Shown: in pieces, positions 52,593 through 61,115 of the stretch
Layout: each line of letters begins with the position of its first letter
Numbering within the stretch: the stretch's first letter is position 1
Origin: Dyadobacter chenhuakuii
GTDB lineage: Bacteria > Bacteroidota > Bacteroidia > Cytophagales > Spirosomataceae
Direction: 5' to 3'
Assembly: GCF_023821985.2 (NCBI RefSeq)
Contig: NZ_CP098805.1
Span: 4,584,501-4,648,500, forward strand
DNA length: 64,000 bases
Position numbers and translations under genes: made by a program
Notes under the pieces: model-generated
Database searches by the model: none
The model's input: only the letters and a program-made list of their open reading frames with translations
What the model was told of the DNA's origin: nothing

Positions 52593-54194
52593 GCGGTCGT
52601 TGCGCACATATAAGCGCGTGTCGTCAAAGTCACCGATCAGTTTGTAATTAGCTTTAACATATTCCAAAAGCGCAGGGTAACTCTCAATTCCTTGTGCTTT
52701 TTTGTTTTGCACCCACATGCTGTTTTTCCCCACCGCATCCAGGACAATAGCAGGCCTTGTTCGTTCCATGTCAGCCATATAGCGGCTCTTGTATTTATCC
52801 TGCATCGGATGAAGGAAAATAGACCGCTCGGAATGGTTTTCTGCGGTGGCCTGTAACAATTGGGCTTCTACATAATAAGCACATTGCCAACCCCATACGG
52901 CCATGTAATCGTCGGGTTTGCTATATTTTTTTAAAGCAATTACAACAGGACTTTGCGCCAGTGTTCTTGCATTGACAGAGTTAAAAGCGTTCAGCCGGCG
53001 CTCCTTAACATAGTGATACGCGTCATTGGAAGCAAACCAGAGCAAAACGATAACAGGGAAGGCAACCGACCATTTTTCAATTTTAGATAAACCATAACCC
53101 GCCAGCAATGTGCAGGGGATAATGCAGAAATTGAGATAATGTATAAAATCATTACCTGACTTGGTAACCGCGTAAATGCTTGAAAACAGGAGCAATAGAA
53201 TGGACACAGGAATAATGGGCTTCATCTTGCCAATACTCGGTCTACGAAATATCTGGTAAAATGCAATGCATATCGGCAAGATCAATGCTAATGTAAATAT
53301 TTGGAAATCAGCGCTTAATCTGAAAATTGTAATGAACTGGCTTGGGATGTCGAGAAATCCTTTTCCGCCCGCGTAAATCACATTTCCTAAAATATAGAAG
53401 AAGATCAGGTCAGAAAAGACATTGAAAATCAATGTACAAATGAGTGTCAGGATAGGAAATGTAAGACCTCCTAGCAAGAGAAACAGAACCGGCTTAAACT
53501 CCTTTTTTGTTTTAAAACATTGGTAACCAACCCATAAACCAGCCGCAGCAAGAACCAGTGCCTGTGGAACGGCTTGCAGCTTGGCAAAAGGGACGGCACC
53601 TGCGGCTAGTCCAAGGAAATATAAGTTAATCTTTTCATTTCCAAGGCCTTGCGTCGCTCTTGAAAGTAACCAGACACAAACAGAAAGCAAGAGAACGGGA
53701 AGCTGTTCGCTGGAATAATGGACGAAGTCAATCTCCTGTGTAAAAGCCAGAAACAGCAGCGGAACCAGGGAGATTTTACGGGCAACAGACGCTCCAAACC
53801 AGTTTTTAAGAGCATAGAACAGCATTACCAGCGCACCCGCCGCACAAATGAGGCCCATTATCCGGCCGGATGTGTAGTTGATCTCGAAGCCCAGTAACCT
53901 TGGGATAACCAGCAAATAATTGTCAAGCGGACCGATTGTGGTGCCGTCCACCGAGCGCCAGTAAATGGGGTCTTTGAATAAAGTAATCGCGTGGCTCAGC
54001 ATCTGGCTTTCATCAGGATTGAGCTCCCGGTTGAAAACGATAACTGGTAAACGCATGAAAATCAGCAGAATAATAGCTGATATGAGGTAAATTTTGGTTG
54101 AAATGGATTTATAAAAACCCAAAAAGACCACAAACGCCGCCAGCACGTATCCGATGAACCAATATACAGGCGGGGAATTGTCAAAAGTGAGCAT
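52587..54194 (-). CDS. GT39/GT-C-like membrane glycosyltransferase
   Basis: A 535-aa integral membrane protein with about ten hydrophobic helices. The first luminal loop carries acidic residues (NRELNPDESQMLSHAI), as in the DE/DD motif of GT-C transferases such as ArnT and the GT39 family. The soluble C-terminal part has WGWQCAYYVEAQLL. It would transfer a sugar from a polyprenyl-phosphate donor. It is 5 bp downstream of the GT2 gene, which could make that donor. Confidence 0.82.
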   Translation of the reverse strand: MLTFDNSPPVYWFIGYVLAAFVVFLGFYKSISTKIYLISAIILLIFMRLPVIVFNRELNPDESQMLSHAITLFKDPIYWRSVDGTTIGPLDNYLLVIPRLLGFEINYTSGRIMGLICAAGALVMLFYALKNWFGASVARKISLVPLLFLAFTQEIDFVHYSSEQLPVLLLSVCVWLLSRATQGLGNEKINLYFLGLAAGAVPFAKLQAVPQALVLAAAGLWVGYQCFKTKKEFKPVLFLLLGGLTFPILTLICTLIFNVFSDLIFFYILGNVIYAGGKGFLDIPSQFITIFRLSADFQIFTLALILPICIAFYQIFRRPSIGKMKPIIPVSILLLLFSSIYAVTKSGNDFIHYLNFCIIPCTLLAGYGLSKIEKWSVAFPVIVLLWFASNDAYHYVKERRLNAFNSVNARTLAQSPVVIALKKYSKPDDYMAVWGWQCAYYVEAQLLQATAENHSERSIFLHPMQDKYKSRYMADMERTRPAIVLDAVGKNSMWVQNKKAQGIESYPALLEYVKANYKLIGDFDDTRLYVRNDRL

Positions 54195-54199
54195 GCGGT

Positions 54200-55147
54200 C
54201 TAGCTGAAAGTGTCCACTTTCTCAACGAAATCGCGGTAATGAACCGCTGGAATAAAATGCTGTTGAGAACGGTATTGCAATACCATAAACACCAAAAATA
54301 GCGAAATTAGGAAGGATTGCAACATCAGGATCATAAGCGTGCTCCCTAATGTGGATGCCCAGCCAGGCGTTGCATTGCCAATGAGTTTCAGAAAAATGAT
54401 GAAGATGATAAAAGCAATCGCGATGCCCGACATGAAAATCGAGAATATCAGAATGCGGACTGCTGTGGTGTCCACCAGCACAGAAATGGCGCTTAAACCA
54501 TGTAAAACCAGCGAAACGAAGTTCATTTTACTTTCTCCTGCCAGCCTTTTAGCACGGTTGGTCAACACGGAATCGTAAGGGATTCTTGACCGGATAATGC
54601 CGCCCGGATAATTGTTCCAGATCTCCGAAACCCGAACGAGATTTTGCAACCGGTTTTGCGGCACAAGGCTGAAATTACCAAATGTGATTACTTTTCCGGT
54701 CAGTAACTTGAAAAGCATTTTATAGATCACATAGAAGGATCTGAATAGAAAATTCTCTGTGCGCTTGTTACGTTCCGCAAAAATGATCTTGCCCGGCTCT
54801 TGTAATGACCTCTCAGCCAGCAAGTTGATGTCGCTTGGGGCATCTTCGCCATCCGCGTCCATCACGATAACCTTATCCGCAGCAATGTGCTCGGCTACGT
54901 AAGAAAGGCCAATGGCAATTGCTTTCTGGTGTCCAAGATTGCGGTATAAGCGCAGGACTTTGATCTCTTTACCTCCGAAATGCACAAATGGCTGTGTTCT
55001 TTCTTTAGAGGAGCAGTCGTCAACGATAAATAGCGTGGTGTTTCTTAGGATCGACGCGTTCAAATCCGCGTTAATCTTTTGTATAAGCAGGTTCAGCGCC
55101 TCCCAGTCGTTGAATTGAGGAATGATAATGACAAAATTTTCTGGCAT
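54200..55147 (-). CDS. GT2 polyprenyl-phosphate glycosyltransferase (GtrB/DPM1-like)
   Basis: A 315-aa protein. The GT-A domain has VIIPQFNDWEALNLLI, the donor-binding FIVDDCSSKERT, LYRNLGHQKAIAIGL and the metal-binding VMDADGEDAP. Two membrane helices lie at the C-terminus (IFSIFMSGIAIAFIIFIIFLK and MILMLQSFLISLFLVFMVLQY), the GtrB arrangement. It probably loads a sugar on undecaprenyl phosphate for the GT39-like enzyme next to it, 5 bp away. A hairpin separates it from the epimerase gene. Confidence 0.88.
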   Translation of the reverse strand: MPENFVIIIPQFNDWEALNLLIQKINADLNASILRNTTLFIVDDCSSKERTQPFVHFGGKEIKVLRLYRNLGHQKAIAIGLSYVAEHIAADKVIVMDADGEDAPSDINLLAERSLQEPGKIIFAERNKRTENFLFRSFYVIYKMLFKLLTGKVITFGNFSLVPQNRLQNLVRVSEIWNNYPGGIIRSRIPYDSVLTNRAKRLAGESKMNFVSLVLHGLSAISVLVDTTAVRILIFSIFMSGIAIAFIIFIIFLKLIGNATPGWASTLGSTLMILMLQSFLISLFLVFMVLQYRSQQHFIPAVHYRDFVEKVDTFS

Positions 55148-55162
55148 GGGGGAGGAATTTGA

Positions 55163-55192
55163 AAGCCTCCGAAAGGTTAAGTTCGGAGGCTT
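55163..55192 (-). terminator. Hairpin between epimerase and GT2 genes
   Basis: AAGCCTCCGAA (55163-55173) and TTCGGAGGCTT (55182-55192) form an 11-bp stem with an 8-nt loop. On the minus strand it follows the epimerase stop and precedes the GT2 ATG by 15 nt. The tail is only weakly T-rich, so it may attenuate rather than fully stop. Confidence 0.55.
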
Positions 55193-55202
55193 CGGAAGAG
55201 TT

Positions 55203-56276
55203 TTAAACGGTTTTTGCTAGTCTTGAAGAAATACCGTCGTGAATTTGGGTAAGTGTCTCAGTCAGGCCATACTCCCAGTTCCAGCCTGGATAATGCGACT
55301 TGAATTTAGAAAGATCACTTACATACCAGATATGGTCACCGATCCTGTTTGTGTCTGAGTATGAATAGGATAGCTTGTTTCCGGTAATTTGCTCGCACAA
55401 TGCAATGGCTTCCAGCATAGAGCAGTTTGCAAAACGACCGCCACCTGCATTATACACTTCGCCCGGACGTGGGTTCTGATAAAAATGCCAGAACATGTTC
55501 ACAAGGTCATGGCTGTGAATGTTGTCGCGAACCTGCTTTCCTTTATAACCAAAGATCGTGTAGTGGTTGCCGGTAATAGCACATTTCATCAGGTAAGCGA
55601 GGAACCCGTGCAACTGAGCGCCGGAGTGGTTTGGGCCGGTAAGACAACCGCCGCGGAAAACCGCCGTTTTCATACCAAAATAACGGCCATATTCCTGAAC
55701 CATAATGTCGGCAGCTACTTTCGACGCACCAAAGACTGAATGTTTTGTATGGTCGATGCTGTGTTGTTCGTCAATCCCGTTCTCGAAATAAGGATGGTTT
55801 TGATCGATTTCCCAACGTGTTTCCAGCTCGATCAATGGCAGATAATTGGGGTTATCGCCATAAACTTTATTAGTAGAAGTAAAAATAAACACAGCTTCTG
55901 GTGTATGCAAGCGTGTCATTTCCAGCATATTAAGCGTTCCGACCGCATTTACGCCGAAATCTGTAAACGGTTCTTTCGCTGCCCAGTCGTGACTTGGCTG
56001 TGCGGCCGCGTGAATGATCAGCTTAATGTCGTTTCCGTATTCCTTAAATATGGGTTCCAGCTGGCTAACTTCACGAATATCAGCAGCGTAATGCTTGTAG
56101 TTATTAAACTGGTCCTGGATCCTGTTGCGGTTCCATTCTGTATTTCCGTCTGCGCCGAAAAAGTATTCTCTTAAATTATTATCAACACCGATTACCAGAT
56201 CAAATTTATCCGCTAAAAACGCAACCGATTCACTTCCAATCAGACCGGCTGAGCCGGTTACCAATGCTATATTCAT
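55203..56276 (-). CDS. NAD-dependent epimerase, CDP-tyvelose 2-epimerase-like
   Basis: A 357-aa extended SDR. Rossmann motif VTGSAGLIGSE, then TSTNKVYGD and ELETRWE, with GKQVRDNIHSHD and VYNAGGG as in CDP-tyvelose epimerase (RfbE). It would interconvert nucleotide sugars for surface glycans. The usual catalytic YxxxK is FGASK here: the base sequence gives TTT for the Tyr position. From memory, some relatives also have Phe, so this may be a subfamily trait rather than loss of activity. It heads the three-gene sugar locus. Confidence 0.85.
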   Translation of the reverse strand: MNIALVTGSAGLIGSESVAFLADKFDLVIGVDNNLREYFFGADGNTEWNRNRIQDQFNNYKHYAADIREVSQLEPIFKEYGNDIKLIIHAAAQPSHDWAAKEPFTDFGVNAVGTLNMLEMTRLHTPEAVFIFTSTNKVYGDNPNYLPLIELETRWEIDQNHPYFENGIDEQHSIDHTKHSVFGASKVAADIMVQEYGRYFGMKTAVFRGGCLTGPNHSGAQLHGFLAYLMKCAITGNHYTIFGYKGKQVRDNIHSHDLVNMFWHFYQNPRPGEVYNAGGGRFANCSMLEAIALCEQITGNKLSYSYSDTNRIGDHIWYVSDLSKFKSHYPGWNWEYGLTETLTQIHDGISSRLAKTV

Positions 56277-56459
56277 GTTTTTTTGTATTTTTAATTGCCT
56301 GTCCTTTTGTAATTAATACAAGTATTTTTCTGCCACGAATACGTAAAGTAAATTAAAAATGTTCAATTGTCACAACTCAGTTATTCAATGGAACGGTTTC
56401 AGGAGGATTATATGCGGCAACCTATATTGAAATTGTTCAATATGTTATAAACAGGATTT

Positions 56460-56496
56460 CAAAAAAAAGATATCCCCAGTTGTATGAGGATATCTT
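56460..56496 (-). terminator. Intrinsic terminator of the small lipoprotein gene
   Basis: AAGATATCC (56467-56475) pairs with GGATATCTT (56488-56496). On the minus strand the stem runs into at least seven T residues. It lies 20 bp downstream of the lipoprotein stop at 56517. Confidence 0.88.
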
Positions 56497-56516
56497 CTTA
56501 TATAGGTAGAAATATA

Positions 56517-56768
56517 CTATTGTTTAACCAATGCACTCGTTGTGCCGCTGTACAATTTAGCACGGATATCGTTTACACGCGTTTCCAGTTCTGGCTTAGC
56601 CTCATATTTCAACGACATCTGACGTGGCAATGAGTCCGGGCTTACGCCGTAAACCAATTCGTTACCAGTATTCAGGTCTTTTTGCTCAATGTGATTGTAT
56701 TTCTGATAGTCACATGATGAAAGCAACGCAAGACAAGCAACAAATGCAACAATTTTATAGAATTTCAT
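56517..56768 (-). CDS. Small predicted lipoprotein
   Basis: An 83-aa protein with signal MKFYKIVAFVACLALLSSC and lipobox SSC. The mature part is short, with KYNHIEQKDLNTGNELVYGVSPDSLPRQM and a helical end. No family recognised. It has its own strong terminator, so it forms an independent, possibly abundant transcript. Confidence 0.75.
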   Translation of the reverse strand: MKFYKIVAFVACLALLSSCDYQKYNHIEQKDLNTGNELVYGVSPDSLPRQMSLKYEAKPELETRVNDIRAKLYSGTTSALVKQ

Positions 56769-56844
56769 TTCTTTGATCGTTCATAGTAATATGGGCAAAA
56801 ATAACCGTCATTTTCATAACCACCAAATCAGCCCGGACGAAATG

Positions 56845-58575
56845 TTACTTTTTTAGTTCGGCCAGTTCGTTGCGGACAAATTGCATCAGATCAGTGATAT
56901 GCTGCTCCGAGAAGTCGAATGGAATGCCGGCAGCTTCATATATCTCACCGATTGTTGCCGTATAACCCAGCTTCAACGCATCCAGATAACCTTTGAGGCC
57001 TTTTGCAGCATCCTGCCGGTAATTTTTCCAAACGCCGATCGCTCCCAACTGAGCAATGCCGTATTCGATATAATAGAAAGGCACCTCATAAATGTGTAGC
57101 TGACGCTGCCAAAGGTATTTTTTATAAATCTCAAGACCGCTCCAATCCATCACGTGATCCGTAAATTCTTCATAAATGCGAACCCAGGCATCTGTACGTT
57201 CAGCAGCCGAATGTTGCGGATTTTCGTACATCCAATGCTGGAATTTATCCACCGTCGCCACCCACGGGAGGGTTTCCAGGATGGACTCCAAATGCTGGAT
57301 TTTCGCTCGTTTCAAATCGTTTTCATTTTCGAAAAACTCATCCCAGTAATCCATCGTGATCAGCTCCATCGACATAGAAGCCAGCTCAGCCACTTCGGAA
57401 GGCGTATGTTTGAATGAATTGAGCTTTAAATTCCGCGTCACCAGCGAATGCACCGCATGGCCGCCTTCGTGCAGCAATGTTACCATATCGCGCAAATTGG
57501 AAGTCGCATTCATGAAAATAAACGGAACGCCAATCTCGTCCAGCGGATAATTGTAGCCACCCGGCGCTTTTCCTTTCCTGGATTCCAGATCAAGATGTTT
57601 CATGTTCTTCATCGTGGTCAGGCAATTGCCCAGAAACGGGTCCAGCCTGGAAAAGCAGCGGATCGTTTTATTCAGCAATTCCTCACCTGTTGCGAACGGT
57701 TTCAATGGTGCCAGTCCCTGCGGATCCACTTTTGTATCCCACGGACGAAGCGCATCTACTTTCAGGGCTTCTTTTCTATTGGCCGCCATTTCATCGAGCA
57801 TAGGAACGACAGCTTTTTTCACCGACCCGTGGAAATTGAAGCAATCCTCCGGCGTATAATCAAACCGGCCCATGGCAGCGAACATATAATCGCGATAATT
57901 AGCAAAACCCGCATTTTTACCAACCTGATCACGCAATGTTACCAGCTTACCCAGCAGCTCGTCCAGCTGTTCGTGGTCGTCATAGCGTCTGCCGTTGATG
58001 GCGCGCCAGGCTTCTTCGCGAATGTTCCGGTCTGTGGATTGAAGACGGTCGGCTGCCTTTTGCAAAGTCATTTCTTCACCGTCCAAGGTCACCGTCATAG
58101 CGCCGGCAATAGCTCCGTAACGGCGCTCTTCGGTCTGCATCTCGGTGATCAGCGGAATGTTCTCATCGCGGAAAATTTCGATGGCCTTTTTCATGCCACG
58201 AACTGTAATTTCAAATCCAGGCTCTGTTAATTCTCCCAGATAAGGGCTGTCGACCACTTTTTTGTCCAAAGCATTTCCATACTCTGCCAGTTTGGGTTGA
58301 ATTTCGGTGATGAAAAACTGCAATGCATTAATCAGGCTTGTGTTAGCCGTGTCGCAGGTCTGCCTGATGTAACGCCATGCAAAGTTTTCCGATAAATAGG
58401 ACTCTATTTCACTGCGGTCCAGAAACCATTGCTGCAAATCCTCCGCAGAATTGATTTCCCTGTTTTTCAGATTCTCGAAAAAAGGCTCGACATCCTCCCA
58501 TTTTTTCAAATCAAATTCTTCTCCTATAAAACCCCTTTGTCCCCGGGTTAGTATCTCAATATTATCCGTTGTCAT
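56845..58575 (-). CDS. M3-family oligoendopeptidase (PepF-like)
   Basis: A 576-aa zinc metallopeptidase. The HExxH motif is LLHEGGHAVHSL at about residue 365; the following Glu-containing helix TPSEVAELASMSMELI supplies the third ligand. No signal peptide, so cytosolic peptide turnover is likely. Large helical N-terminal lobe; ends FDFSEQHITDLMQFVRNEL. Length fits the family. Stands alone on the minus strand. Confidence 0.93.
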   Translation of the reverse strand: MTTDNIEILTRGQRGFIGEEFDLKKWEDVEPFFENLKNREINSAEDLQQWFLDRSEIESYLSENFAWRYIRQTCDTANTSLINALQFFITEIQPKLAEYGNALDKKVVDSPYLGELTEPGFEITVRGMKKAIEIFRDENIPLITEMQTEERRYGAIAGAMTVTLDGEEMTLQKAADRLQSTDRNIREEAWRAINGRRYDDHEQLDELLGKLVTLRDQVGKNAGFANYRDYMFAAMGRFDYTPEDCFNFHGSVKKAVVPMLDEMAANRKEALKVDALRPWDTKVDPQGLAPLKPFATGEELLNKTIRCFSRLDPFLGNCLTTMKNMKHLDLESRKGKAPGGYNYPLDEIGVPFIFMNATSNLRDMVTLLHEGGHAVHSLVTRNLKLNSFKHTPSEVAELASMSMELITMDYWDEFFENENDLKRAKIQHLESILETLPWVATVDKFQHWMYENPQHSAAERTDAWVRIYEEFTDHVMDWSGLEIYKKYLWQRQLHIYEVPFYYIEYGIAQLGAIGVWKNYRQDAAKGLKGYLDALKLGYTATIGEIYEAAGIPFDFSEQHITDLMQFVRNELAELKK

Positions 58576-58607
58576 TTTGTAAAAAGCTTGTTACTGAATT
58601 TTCAAAG

Positions 58608-59021
58608 TTAATTTTTGGCATTTAAGGATGTGCTATCATTTAGTTTTTTGATGCCCTTAATGAGATCAATTCCTTCCAGCGATTTCCGTTGCTGTTCAAC
58701 TGTATTGGCAAGAAATCGGAGTCTCTCTACCTTTGAAAGCCGTTGGACGATCAAAATCGAATTTAAACTTTCTATATTCGACAAGATGGTCAAGTCATTT
58801 ATGCTGGCCATATTCCTGATATTTTCGCCTTGTAAGACTCGCTGAGGATTGGCTTGTTTCCAGTCACGTGCAGTACATCCCCACATAGCAATGTTCAACA
58901 AATCAGCTTCATCGGCATAAAGCAGCCATTCCTTCGCTTTTGTGTAACCTGCCTGCGGGATAATGTAGTTTTTGATCGCATCCGTATGGATTTTATAATT
59001 TGCCTTACAAAGGACTCTCAT
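58608..59021 (-). CDS. C-terminal fragment of a KilA-N protein (broken gene)
   Basis: A 137-aa ORF whose sequence (ANYKIHTDAIKNYIIPQ, ADEADLLNIAMWGCTARDW, NIRNMASINDLTILSNIESLN) matches, from memory, the conserved C-terminal region of KilA-N domain proteins. It starts in the ATGA overlap at the end of the upstream KilA-N fragment, in another frame. Together they look like one gene that lost its middle. It might be translated by coupling, but a full KilA-N protein cannot result. Confidence 0.65.
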   Translation of the reverse strand: MRVLCKANYKIHTDAIKNYIIPQAGYTKAKEWLLYADEADLLNIAMWGCTARDWKQANPQRVLQGENIRNMASINDLTILSNIESLNSILIVQRLSKVERLRFLANTVEQQRKSLEGIDLIKGIKKLNDSTSLNAKN

Positions 59022-59281
59022 TCTTTGACACTAATTTTAAAGGAGTTAATGCCTGACTGGCTTCTAATTGAAGCGAATTCGCCAGAATTAAAATTTGGAT
59101 TGTACATTCCTTCCCAGGCATGAAGATATTCAAGTGTATTAACGTTTCTGAGCCAGTCGCTGACAAAGAAGTCTCCGTCCTTAGCTTTTACCATATCTGT
59201 TAAACATATATAGTCCTCAGAATTAATACTTACTAGTCCGATTTCAATGTTTTGGACAACCAGTTTGGTGCTTTTTGACAT
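59018..59281 (-). CDS. N-terminal KilA-N domain fragment (broken gene)
   Basis: An 87-aa ORF with the start of a KilA-N domain: YICLTDMVKAKDGD, VSDWLRNVNTLEYLHAWEGMYNPNF and SGINSFKISVKE. In complete proteins about 60-70 residues follow (the WI...GRYGGTYAH part) before the region found in the next ORF. Here it ends in TGA at once. KilA-N proteins are DNA-binding proteins of phages and bacteria. Likely a decayed gene. Confidence 0.65.
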   Translation of the reverse strand: MSKSTKLVVQNIEIGLVSINSEDYICLTDMVKAKDGDFFVSDWLRNVNTLEYLHAWEGMYNPNFNSGEFASIRSQSGINSFKISVKE

Positions 59282-59318
59282 GTATAAGTGTGTTTAAAGT
59301 GTTTGTGAATTTTTTGCC

Positions 59319-60587
59319 TTAAACCGAATCCTTCCGCTGCGTTGTATCGGTCAAATTATCGGTAATAACGTTTTCTGTTTCGTTAACATTCGCGAAGGCG
59401 TATTCCATTTTGCTGCGGTCGAATTCTTTTTCGTTGTTGGCGAGCCAGATTGTGGCGACGCCGTTTCCGATGAAATTCGTGATGGCGCGGGCTTCGGACA
59501 TGAAGCGGTCGACACCCAGGAGCAGCGCCAGGCCTTCGACAGGAATCACTTTAATGGCGGTTAATGTGGACGCTAGCACCACGAAGCCGCTTCCCGTGAC
59601 GCCCGCAGCGCCTTTGGAGGTGACCATCAGGATGCCGATCAATGACAAGATTTGCCCAAATGTGAGATGCACATCGAAAACCTGGGCGAGGAAGATCGTC
59701 GCCATGGAAAGATAAATCGTTGTTCCGTCGAGATTGAAGGAATAACCTGCCGGAACGACCAGCCCTACAACTGGTTTGGAACAGCCCATTCTTTCTAATT
59801 TGACCATTAATGAAGGCAAACCGGCTTCCGAGGAAGACGTGCCGAGCACAATCAGCAATTCTTCCCGAATGTATTTCAAATAAGACCAGAGACTGATCTT
59901 GTAAGTTCGCATCACCAGCCCCAGAACGCCAAAGATAAAGACGGCCATCGTGGCGTAAACGGTTCCCATGAGCTTGGCAAGCGGCAATAATGTATCAATG
60001 CCATATTTTCCGATAGTATAAGCCATTCCGCCGAAAGCGCCGATGGGGGCGAAAATCATCACCAGGTGCAGGGCGCGGAAAACGTATTTGGACAAAAAAG
60101 TAAGCCATTCTGTGACTTTTTCTTTACCCGAATATTTACTTAAAACAGTTCCCAAAACCAATGAGAACAACAGGACTTGAAGCGTAACATTATCCAGAAA
60201 AAATTGCAACCAACTGAAATCCTGCACTTTACTGGTATAAGCAGACGCGTCGCCTTTCTGCAAACTGCTGGTTACGACGCCATCTCCGGGCCGGATCACA
60301 TTGGCCACCACAACACCCACGATCAGCGCCAGCGTTGTTACCACTTCGAAGTAAATCAGCGCCTTAGCACCTACTTTCCCAACTTTTTTCAAATCACCCA
60401 TTCCAATGATCCCCAATGTAATGGTCAGGAAAATGATGGGGTTGATAAATACTTTGACAATGGAAATAAATCCCTTTCCGAGAATCTCCATTTGCACGGC
60501 CTGCTCCGGAAAATAATGTCCCATTAAGGCACCGGCCGTTATGGCGGTGAGAACCCAGAAGGTAAGATTAGTGACTAACTTTTTCAA
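59319..60587 (-). CDS. dctA: C4-dicarboxylate/amino acid:cation symporter (DctA-like)
   Basis: A 422-aa SLC1-family transporter in the inner membrane, taking up succinate, fumarate or malate with Na+ or H+. About eight transmembrane helices with two hairpins. Hallmarks: the serine-rich LGTSSSEAGLPSLM, VVPAGYSFNLDGTTIYLSM, and LGVDRFMSEARAITNFIGNGVATI. The last motif resembles DctA more than GltP. The C-terminus is acidic and disordered. Alone on the minus strand. Confidence 0.88.
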   Translation of the reverse strand: MKKLVTNLTFWVLTAITAGALMGHYFPEQAVQMEILGKGFISIVKVFINPIIFLTITLGIIGMGDLKKVGKVGAKALIYFEVVTTLALIVGVVVANVIRPGDGVVTSSLQKGDASAYTSKVQDFSWLQFFLDNVTLQVLLFSLVLGTVLSKYSGKEKVTEWLTFLSKYVFRALHLVMIFAPIGAFGGMAYTIGKYGIDTLLPLAKLMGTVYATMAVFIFGVLGLVMRTYKISLWSYLKYIREELLIVLGTSSSEAGLPSLMVKLERMGCSKPVVGLVVPAGYSFNLDGTTIYLSMATIFLAQVFDVHLTFGQILSLIGILMVTSKGAAGVTGSGFVVLASTLTAIKVIPVEGLALLLGVDRFMSEARAITNFIGNGVATIWLANNEKEFDRSKMEYAFANVNETENVITDNLTDTTQRKDSV

Positions 60588-60699
60588 TAGGATAGGGGTC
60601 TAGGATCGGGGCGGTTTGTGCAAGTTTTCAAGATACAATAATAAAAGTCCGAGGAATTGTTTCAAGAATGGAAAAGTAATTTTTTCTTAATTATTTATA

Positions 60700-60727
60700 T
60701 TTGGTCTAAATTATAATTCTATATTTG
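60700..60727 (+). promoter_or_regulatory. Candidate promoter upstream of nrdJ
   Basis: TTTG (60700-60703) is followed after 16 nt by TATATTTG (60720-60727), an exact match to the Bacteroidota -7 consensus TAnnTTTG. A second TATATTTG lies at 60696-60703. Transcription would begin near 60734. Confidence 0.5.
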
Positions 60728-60733
60728 CTTTAT

Positions 60734-60895
60734 ATAATTGAGTACTAAAAGACGGAAACGCCTCCGCTTTGAAATCACCAGAAAAAACTAAGTTGAAAGA
60801 TCTGTTAGCCGGCTTTAAGCAGTAGTTAGGAGTTAAGACAAAATTTCGCCATGGTAATTCTAAATTTCCGGCTTCCATTGAAGCCGGTTTTTTTT
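60734..60895 (+). ncRNA. Candidate small RNA or attenuated nrdJ leader
   Basis: Between the promoter at 60700-60727 and the strong terminator at 60868-60895 lies a transcript of about 160 nt with no good protein gene. CCGGCTT (60809-60815) repeats the 5' arm of the terminator, so it could pair with the 3' arm instead and block termination. A short ORF starting with TTG (60769, 18 codons) runs across it. Either a stand-alone sRNA or a leader that controls nrdJ; no known riboswitch signature was recognised. Confidence 0.4.
60868..60895 (+). terminator. Strong intrinsic terminator 220 bp before nrdJ
   Basis: CCGGCTTC (60868-60875) pairs with GAAGCCGG (60880-60887) around the loop CATT, followed by eight T. 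No protein gene precedes it on this strand, so it must end a leader or small RNA. The other parts of the 528-bp gap (60588-61115) are AT-rich; 60896-61115 shows no further structure I can support. Confidence 0.88.
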
Positions 60896-61115
60896 GTAAA
60901 TATTTTCTTGTAAAAAAAGATGTGAAAATAAAATTTGCGAACTTTTTCTTAACGAAGCTAGACCAGATTACTCATTTTCAAAATGTTACGAAAAAAGTTT
61001 GTAAACATTTGTTTAACATTAAGTTAATAAAGTGAACAAATTTTGAAGATGCAAGCGAGAAAAGAGTTACTTTTAATACTTGATTTTTCTTCAATGTTCT
61101 TGATATATAAGCGAT

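Noticed and set aside
60769..60825. 18-codon ORF (TTG start) as a real gene
   Set aside because: Non-ATG start, no known family; kept only as a possible part of the nrdJ leader.
60588..61115. Cobalamin riboswitch before nrdJ
   Set aside because: No GCCACTG-type core was found; the region is reported only as a candidate leader.
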